Below are positions 5,271 through 9,605 of a DNA stretch of 9,605 nt, piece after piece; position 1 is the stretch's first letter, and each line of letters opens with the position of its first letter. Both the position numbers and the translations under genes were made by a program. The stretch is from an uncultured Oscillibacter sp. (GTDB lineage: Bacteria > Bacillota_A > Clostridia > Oscillospirales > Oscillospiraceae). Under the pieces are notes generated by a model that saw only the letters and a program-made list of their open reading frames with translations, had not been told where the DNA came from and searched no databases. The stretch spans positions 342 to 9,946 of the forward strand of contig CAQVQZ010000069.1 in the NCBI GenBank assembly GCA_948902155.1. The letters are read 5' to 3'.

Positions 5271-6587
5271 TCATACGCGCCGCGTCATGCGGCAGATGTA
5301 AAATCCGTCGGTGCCGTGGAGATGTGGCCAACATGTGAACTGGCCGTCATTTTCCCCCATCGGCCCCGGAAAAGCGAAATTTTTCCGGGAAAACTCCGGA
5401 TGATTCCCCAAAAAGGAATCCGTCACTTCCTCGTTTTCCTCCGGCAGAATGGTGCAGGTGGAATAGAGCAGCGTCCCGCCGGGGCGGACGTAGCCCGCCG
5501 CGTTCTCCAGGATAGCGTTTTGAATCACCGGCAGGGCGAACAGATCGTCGGCCTTTTTCCGCCGGATGTCCGGCTTCTTCCGGAGGATGCCCAGGCCGGA
5601 ACAGGGCGCGTCCACCAGCACCAGGTCAAACCGGCCCAGCCATTCCTCCCGGCGTACCCGGCCGTCGGCGGCTTCCGTGCGGATGGAGGTCAGGCCCAGC
5701 CGGGCCGCGCCCTCCCGGATACGCTTGAGCTTGTTGGGGTGGAGGTCGCAGGAGACGATTTCTCCCCGGTCCCCCATGACGATGGCGGCGGCGAAGGATT
5801 TTCCCCCCGGCGCGGCGCAGACGTCTAGCACCCGGAGGCCGGGAACCGGCTCCGCCGCCAGCACCGCCAGCCGGGCCGCGGGGTCCTGGATGTAAAGCCA
5901 GCCTTTCCGGAAGGCTTCCAGCCGCTCCAGGCTGCCGGTGTTGTGCAGGAGCAGGCAGTCCGGCAGCCAGGGGTGCCGCTCCGCCCGGACCCCTTCCCGC
6001 TCCAGGGACTCAATCGTTTCCTCCGCAGAGGCGCGGCAGGTGTTGACCTGGGCGGCGGTGGGAGGCTGGCAGTTGGAAGAGGCCAGAAACGCCTCCGCCC
6101 CCTCCCGGCCCAGCAGCGCCAGCAGCCGCTTGACCATCCACTTGGGATGGCTGTAGCGGATCGAGAGATACTTGGCCTCGTCCCGCTCCGGAATGGCGGG
6201 CAGGGACTCCTTTTCCCGGCAGAGCCGCCGGAGGACGGCGTTGACCAGGCCGGACGCCTGCCCCCGGCCCGCGCCCTTGGCCAGCTCCACCGACGTGTGG
6301 ACGGCGGCGCTGTCCGGCACCCGGTCCAGGAACAGAATCTGGTAAGCGCCAATCCGCAGAATGTCCGCCAGGGGCGGCTGGAGATGGTCCAGCTTCTGGG
6401 AGCAAAAGGGCGACAGGTAAAAGTCCAGCAGCGGCTCGTTCTGGATGACGCCGTACACGATGCGGCTGCACAGGCCAGCGTCTGCGGGAGACATGCGCTC
6501 CAGCTGCGTGTTCAGCGCGGCGTCCGCCCAGGCTCCCCGCACGCGGCAGGCGGTCAGGACGGCCAGCGCTCCTTTCCGGGCGCTCAT
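5271..6587 (-). CDS. rsmB: 16S rRNA (cytosine-967-C5)-methyltransferase RsmB
   Basis: A 438-residue enzyme that methylates C967 (E. coli numbering) of 16S rRNA using S-adenosylmethionine. Residues 1 to about 140 form the NusB-like RNA-binding domain, with RIVYGVIQN and SGLVNAVLRR. The SAM-binding motif LDVCAAPGGKS spans 254-264. The two cysteines of RNA m5C methyltransferases are C329 in DAPCSG and C378 in STCT; the latter belongs to the position that attacks the base and the former aids product release. The end HGTDGFYICRM is also typical. The frame is open a further 106 codons upstream, but that overlaps the peptidase gene. ATG at 6587 is chosen because it overlaps the preceding stop as ATGA, has AGGGGG five bases upstream, and begins the NusB domain at the usual place. 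The stop overlaps the first possible rlmN ATG. Confidence 0.95.
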   Translation of the reverse strand: MSARKGALAVLTACRVRGAWADAALNTQLERMSPADAGLCSRIVYGVIQNEPLLDFYLSPFCSQKLDHLQPPLADILRIGAYQILFLDRVPDSAAVHTSVELAKGAGRGQASGLVNAVLRRLCREKESLPAIPERDEAKYLSIRYSHPKWMVKRLLALLGREGAEAFLASSNCQPPTAAQVNTCRASAEETIESLEREGVRAERHPWLPDCLLLHNTGSLERLEAFRKGWLYIQDPAARLAVLAAEPVPGLRVLDVCAAPGGKSFAAAIVMGDRGEIVSCDLHPNKLKRIREGAARLGLTSIRTEAADGRVRREEWLGRFDLVLVDAPCSGLGILRKKPDIRRKKADDLFALPVIQNAILENAAGYVRPGGTLLYSTCTILPEENEEVTDSFLGNHPEFSRKNFAFPGPMGENDGQFTCWPHLHGTDGFYICRMTRRV

Positions 6588-7321
6588 CTGCGCCCCCTGC
6601 GGCCGTTTTGACCGGCCCGGCTGAGGAAGATCAGCACGTAGCGGAGCAGGTGCAGGGCGGACATCAGCAGAGCCGCCACATAGGTCAGCGCCGCCGCCCG
6701 GAGGACCTTCCGGGCCCCGGGCAGCTCCTCCTGGTCCAAAATCCCCTGGGCTTCCAGGGTCTCCAGGGCCCGGCGGGAGGCGTTGAACTCCACCGGCAGG
6801 GTCACCAGCTGGAAAAACGTGGTCAGGGAAAAGAGCAGGATGCCCGCCAGGAACAAACTCTGGCTGTACAGCAGCAGCCCGATGAACAGCAAAACCATAG
6901 AACACTGGGAGCCCAGGTTCGTGATGGGAACGATGGCGCTCCGCAGGCGGATGGGGGCGTAGCCCACGGCGTATTGGACGGCATGGCCCGCCTCATGAGC
7001 CGCCACGCCGACGGCGGCGATGGACGGCACGGCATAGACCGGCTCCGAGAGATAGATGGTGTTGTCCCTGGGGTCGTAGTGGTCGGTCAGACGCCCGGAA
7101 CAGGGACGTATCCGCACATCGCAGACCCCGTTGGCCCGAAGGACAGCCTCCGCCGCTCCGGCCCCGGTGAACTGACGGCGGCTTCCCTTGCCGCTGTACT
7201 TTTTGAAATTGCCGCTGACCTGGCTCTGAGCCCAGAAAGAGAGAATCATCACCGGAATCAGCAGGAGAACATAGACGTTGTTGGCCAGGAAGCTTCCGTA
7301 GCCACCATAATAATAAGGCAT
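6584..7321 (-). CDS. Membrane zinc metallopeptidase, YugP-like (neutral zinc metallopeptidase family)
   Basis: A predicted membrane-bound zinc peptidase of 245 residues, resembling B. subtilis YugP (the family Pfam names Zn_peptidase_2). The zinc motif is HEAGH at residues 109-113, in the context GVAAHEAGHAVQ; a likely third ligand is E178 in LPVEFNAS. Hydrophobic segments lie at about 15-31, 141-153, 155-175 and 207-233, consistent with several membrane passes. The C-terminus is Arg-rich. Two starts are possible: GTG at 7327 or ATG at 7321. I chose ATG because GAGGG lies five bases before it and overlaps the GTG. The stop overlaps rsmB as ATGA. Substrates of this family are not well known, and I assign none. 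Its position inside a translation and rRNA-modification cluster is absent from B. subtilis, where yugP lies elsewhere. Confidence 0.88.
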   Translation of the reverse strand: MPYYYGGYGSFLANNVYVLLLIPVMILSFWAQSQVSGNFKKYSGKGSRRQFTGAGAAEAVLRANGVCDVRIRPCSGRLTDHYDPRDNTIYLSEPVYAVPSIAAVGVAAHEAGHAVQYAVGYAPIRLRSAIVPITNLGSQCSMVLLFIGLLLYSQSLFLAGILLFSLTTFFQLVTLPVEFNASRRALETLEAQGILDQEELPGARKVLRAAALTYVAALLMSALHLLRYVLIFLSRAGQNGRRGRR

Positions 7322-7336
7322 AAGCACCCTCGAATT

Positions 7337-8257
7337 TTAACGTTGGATGGGATGTCCCAATAAATATGCGGCGGCGGACATCCGTTTGCCGCCCTTGGCC
7401 TGGACTTCGGTGACGCGGAGGACCTTCCCGTCGCCGCAGGCGATCTCGATTCCCTGCTTCCCCGCCGCGACAATTGTGCCGGGCCGGGCCGAAGTGGGCT
7501 CCTTCGTTTCCACGGCGGCATAGAGCTTCATTTCCTCGCCGCTGATGACGTCCGTCGCCGCGCAGGGCCAGGGCAGAAGCCCCCGGACCTGGCAGCTGAC
7601 CTCATGGGCGGACCGGGTCCAGTCCACCGGGGACAGCTCCTTCCCCAGCATGGGGGCGTAGGTGTACTGCGCGTGGTCCTGGGGCGTGCGGACAGCCGTT
7701 CCGGCGGCTAAGGCGCTCACCGTCTCCGACAGCGCCTCCGCCCCCAGCTCCGCCAGGCGGGCGGTGAGGGCCTGGGCGTCCTCCGTCTCCCCGATGGGCG
7801 TCTCCCGCTGGAGGATGATGTCCCCGGCGTCCAGCTCCTTCGCCATATACATGATGGTGACCCCGGTCACCGTCTCTCCGTTCAGCACCGCCCAGTTGAT
7901 GGGAGCCGCGCCGCGGTACTTGGGCAACAGGGACGAGTGGACGTTGATGGAGCCCAGGGGCGGGACGTTCAGAATCTCTTCCGGCAGCAGCTTTCCATAG
8001 GCCGCTACTACCGTCAGTTCCGGCGCGAGGGACCGCACCAGAGCCAGACTCTCTTCATTCCGCAGGGAGGCCGGCTGGTAAACCGCCAGATTTTTCGTAA
8101 GGGAATATTCCTTTACAGGCGTTGGCGTCAGCTTATGTCCCCGGTTTTTGGGCTTATCCGGCTGAGTGAAGACACCGCAGACCTCGTGTCCGTCCTCCAC
8201 CAGCCGCCGGAGGGAGTTGACGGCGAACTCCGGCGTGCCCATAAACAGAATGCGCAT
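7337..8257 (-). CDS. fmt: Methionyl-tRNA formyltransferase
   Basis: A 306-residue enzyme that transfers a formyl group from 10-formyltetrahydrofolate to Met-tRNA(fMet), making the initiator tRNA. The N-terminus MRILFMGTPEFA is the family start. The specificity loop reads QPDKPKNRGHKL. The folate site SLLPKYRGAAPI is at residues 109-120, and the catalytic triad matches N105, H107 and D143 (in LDAGD). The C-terminal domain contains DW and VRGLLPWP, as in other Fmt proteins. The frame is open far upstream, but the extra stretch overlaps def and has no Fmt similarity. The ATG at 8257 is preferred because it gives the family N-terminus, overlaps the def stop as TGATG, and has a G-rich site (GGGGGAAGG) three bases upstream. 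Length is typical. Confidence 0.96.
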   Translation of the reverse strand: MRILFMGTPEFAVNSLRRLVEDGHEVCGVFTQPDKPKNRGHKLTPTPVKEYSLTKNLAVYQPASLRNEESLALVRSLAPELTVVAAYGKLLPEEILNVPPLGSINVHSSLLPKYRGAAPINWAVLNGETVTGVTIMYMAKELDAGDIILQRETPIGETEDAQALTARLAELGAEALSETVSALAAGTAVRTPQDHAQYTYAPMLGKELSPVDWTRSAHEVSCQVRGLLPWPCAATDVISGEEMKLYAAVETKEPTSARPGTIVAAGKQGIEIACGDGKVLRVTEVQAKGGKRMSAAAYLLGHPIQR

Positions 8258-8757
8258 CAGCCTTCCCCCTCTTCCTGGCTGAAATACGCCTCCACTTCCT
8301 CGTCCGTCAGGAAGCGGTCGATGTGTTCCGTGTAGAGATGGCCGTCCAGATGCTCCAGCTCGTGGCAAAAGCAGCGCGCCGTCAGGCCCTCCCCCTCGAT
8401 CTCGAACCAATCTCCGTTCCGGTCCTGGGCCCGGACGCGGACATGGTCGGGCCGGGTCACCAGCCCCCACTTGCCGGGGACGCTGAGACAGCCCTCGGGA
8501 CCGGTCTGCTCCCCGCTCTGAGAGAGAATCTCCGGGTTCACCAGCTCGATAAACTCCTCTGTGTCCTCATCCATGACGATACAGGCCCGGCGGAGCACGC
8601 CCACCTGGGGCGCCGCCAGTCCCGCTCCCCCCGCCTCTGCCAGGGTCTCCACCAGATCATCCAGCAGCATATGCAGGCGGGGATTAAACTCCGTCACCGG
8701 ACGGCATTTCTTTGTCAGGCAGCGCTCCCCTTGTTCCACGATCTTCCGCAATGCCAT
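8257..8757 (-). CDS. def: Peptide deformylase
   Basis: A 166-residue metalloenzyme that removes the formyl group from the N-terminal methionine of new proteins in the cytoplasm. All three family motifs are present: GLAAPQVG (about residues 46-53), EGCLSVPG (about 88-95, with the metal-binding Cys) and CHELEHLDG (about 130-138), whose two His supply the other ligands and whose first Glu is catalytic. Motif 3 usually reads HExDH; here it is HELEH, a conservative Asp-to-Glu change. Length is normal for a bacterial deformylase. The ATG at 8757 has AGGAGG seven bases upstream, directly after the priA stop, which fixes the start. The stop overlaps the fmt start by one base (TGATG), so the formyl-removing and formyl-adding enzymes are probably translated together, as in many bacteria. 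Confidence 0.96.
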   Translation of the reverse strand: MALRKIVEQGERCLTKKCRPVTEFNPRLHMLLDDLVETLAEAGGAGLAAPQVGVLRRACIVMDEDTEEFIELVNPEILSQSGEQTGPEGCLSVPGKWGLVTRPDHVRVRAQDRNGDWFEIEGEGLTARCFCHELEHLDGHLYTEHIDRFLTDEEVEAYFSQEEGEG

Positions 8758-8769
8758 CTTTGAACCTCC

Positions 8770-9605
8770 TTATTCCGCAGCGTTGCAGTCCGCAAATATA
8801 CTGAATCCCCGGTTGGCGCTGTCCGCCGCGAAGGCCCGCAGCAAGCCGCCGATCTCCTCCCGGGTCTTTTTATCGTTTTTCCCTACCAGCAGAATCCGGT
8901 AGCGGTAGCGGTTGTTCACCTTCACCACCGGCGCGGGGGCGGGTCCCAAGACCTCATCCTCCGTCCTCCTCCGCAGGGTCTCCCGGACCCGGACCGCCGC
9001 CCGGAGCACCGCCCCTTCGTCGGGACCGGAGATGGTAATGGTGAACAGGTCCGCGAAGGGCGGCAGGCGGCGCAGCCGCCGGATGCGAATCTCGCTTTCG
9101 TAAAAGCGGTCGTAGTCCTGCCGGGCGGCGCACTGGATCACGTCGTTCTGGGGCGTGTAGGTCTGGATGACGGCCCGGCCGGTCTTTCCGCCCCGGCCCG
9201 CCCGGCCCACTACCTGGGTCAGCAGACTGAAGGTCCGTTCCGCCGCCCGGTAGTTGTCCAGATACAGGGACAGGTCCGCCGCCAGCACGCCCACCAGCGT
9301 CACGTTTTCAAAATCCAGGCCCTTGGCCACCATCTGGGTGCCCACCAGAATGGGTATCCGCTCCTTTTCGAAGCGGCGCAGCAGCTTTTCGTGGCCCCCC
9401 GCCGCAGTGTCGGCGTCCATCCGCAGAATCCGGACGCCGGGAAACCGCTCCTCCAGCTCCTCCTCGATCTTCTGCGTGCCTGTCCCGATCCGTTTCATGA
9501 TGCCGCCGCAGACCGGGCAGGCGTCGAAGCTCCGCTGGGAATGGCCGCAGTGGTGGCACATCAGCCGCCCGTTGGCGGAGTGGTAGGTCAGCGGCGCGCT
9601 GCACC
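8770..9605 (-). CDS. priA: Primosomal protein N' (replication restart helicase PriA), C-terminal part
   Basis: This is the last 277 residues of PriA, the 3'-to-5' DNA helicase that recognises stalled forks and starts reloading of the replicative helicase; its N-terminus lies beyond the window edge. Five cysteines of the zinc-binding module are visible: one at the very edge (codon 9603-9601), then CHHC and CPVC. They are followed by GTGTQKIEEEL, typical of PriA. Helicase motif V (GTQMVAKGLDF) and motif VI (QVVGRAGR) come next, with the family signature AADLSLYLDNYRAAERTF between them. The C-terminal domain has the LPPF element of the family. The protein ends FADCNAAE, without the Asp-x-x-Pro ending I would expect, a minor oddity. 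The stop at 8772-8770 is immediately followed by the def ribosome binding site. Identification is secure; only the missing N-terminus limits the annotation. Confidence 0.96.
   Translation of the reverse strand, partial: CSAPLTYHSANGRLMCHHCGHSQRSFDACPVCGGIMKRIGTGTQKIEEELEERFPGVRILRMDADTAAGGHEKLLRRFEKERIPILVGTQMVAKGLDFENVTLVGVLAADLSLYLDNYRAAERTFSLLTQVVGRAGRGGKTGRAVIQTYTPQNDVIQCAARQDYDRFYESEIRIRRLRRLPPFADLFTITISGPDEGAVLRAAVRVRETLRRRTEDEVLGPAPAPVVKVNNRYRYRILLVGKNDKKTREEIGGLLRAFAADSANRGFSIFADCNAAE

Noticed and set aside
4231..5301. 356-codon open frame on the plus strand opposite rlmN
   Set aside because: Antisense shadow of a clear radical-SAM enzyme gene; the translation resembles no family.
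6588..6905. Longer N-terminus for RsmB
   Set aside because: The 106 extra residues are an out-of-frame reading of the metallopeptidase gene and do not resemble a NusB domain.
8258..8470. Longer N-terminus for Fmt
   Set aside because: The added residues are a Pro/Arg/Gly-rich out-of-frame reading of def; the family start MRILFMGTPEF begins at 8257.
1..9605. tRNA or rRNA genes, CRISPR arrays, transposases, phage genes or defence systems
   Set aside because: No spaced direct repeats, tRNA-like cloverleaf, transposase motif or phage protein was seen; the window is densely filled with housekeeping genes.

Overview
The window looks like a GC-rich, Gram-positive, spore-forming member of the Clostridia. 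An Oscillospiraceae-type gut anaerobe is the best guess from gene order, high GC and protein style; this is an inference, not a measurement. Every gene I can support lies on the minus strand, so transcription runs from high to low coordinates. Long open frames on the plus strand are shadows of the minus-strand genes.

From right to left, 9605 to 613 is one tightly packed gene cluster: the 3' part of priA, then def, fmt, a YugP-like membrane zinc metallopeptidase, rsmB, rlmN, stp (prpC), prkC (pknB) and rsgA. Gaps are 15 nt or less, and several junctions overlap (TGATG or ATGA), so translational coupling is likely. The order matches the Bacillus subtilis priA-def-fmt-rsmB-rlmN-prpC-prkC-rsgA locus with a metallopeptidase added between fmt and rsmB. 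A strong intrinsic terminator at 576-607 closes the cluster just after rsgA.

The first 575 bases hold three small or partial genes that ordinary gene callers could easily miss or mis-call. The first is a 54-residue Cys-rich hydrophobic protein (342-506) with its own ribosome binding site and possibly its own promoter. The second is a 22-residue protein (164-232) with a perfect AGGAGG site that I identify as SpoVM, the tiny membrane-curvature-sensing spore morphogenesis peptide. The third is the first 29 codons (1-88) of a protein that resembles the N-terminus of SPOCS/DUF3794 proteins. Three inverted repeats, side by side, sit between the first two genes (265-343). In B. subtilis, rpe and thiN lie between rsgA and spoVM; here they are absent and the Cys-rich protein occupies the place.

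Functionally the cluster joins replication restart (PriA), start-methionine formylation and removal (Fmt, Def), rRNA modification (RsmB, RlmN), 30S maturation (RsgA) and the Stp/PrkC phosphatase-kinase pair that responds to cell-wall fragments. It then passes into a short sporulation segment. The most noteworthy observations are the unlisted spoVM gene, the Cys-rich neighbour, the palindrome cluster and the extra C-terminal domain of PrkC.
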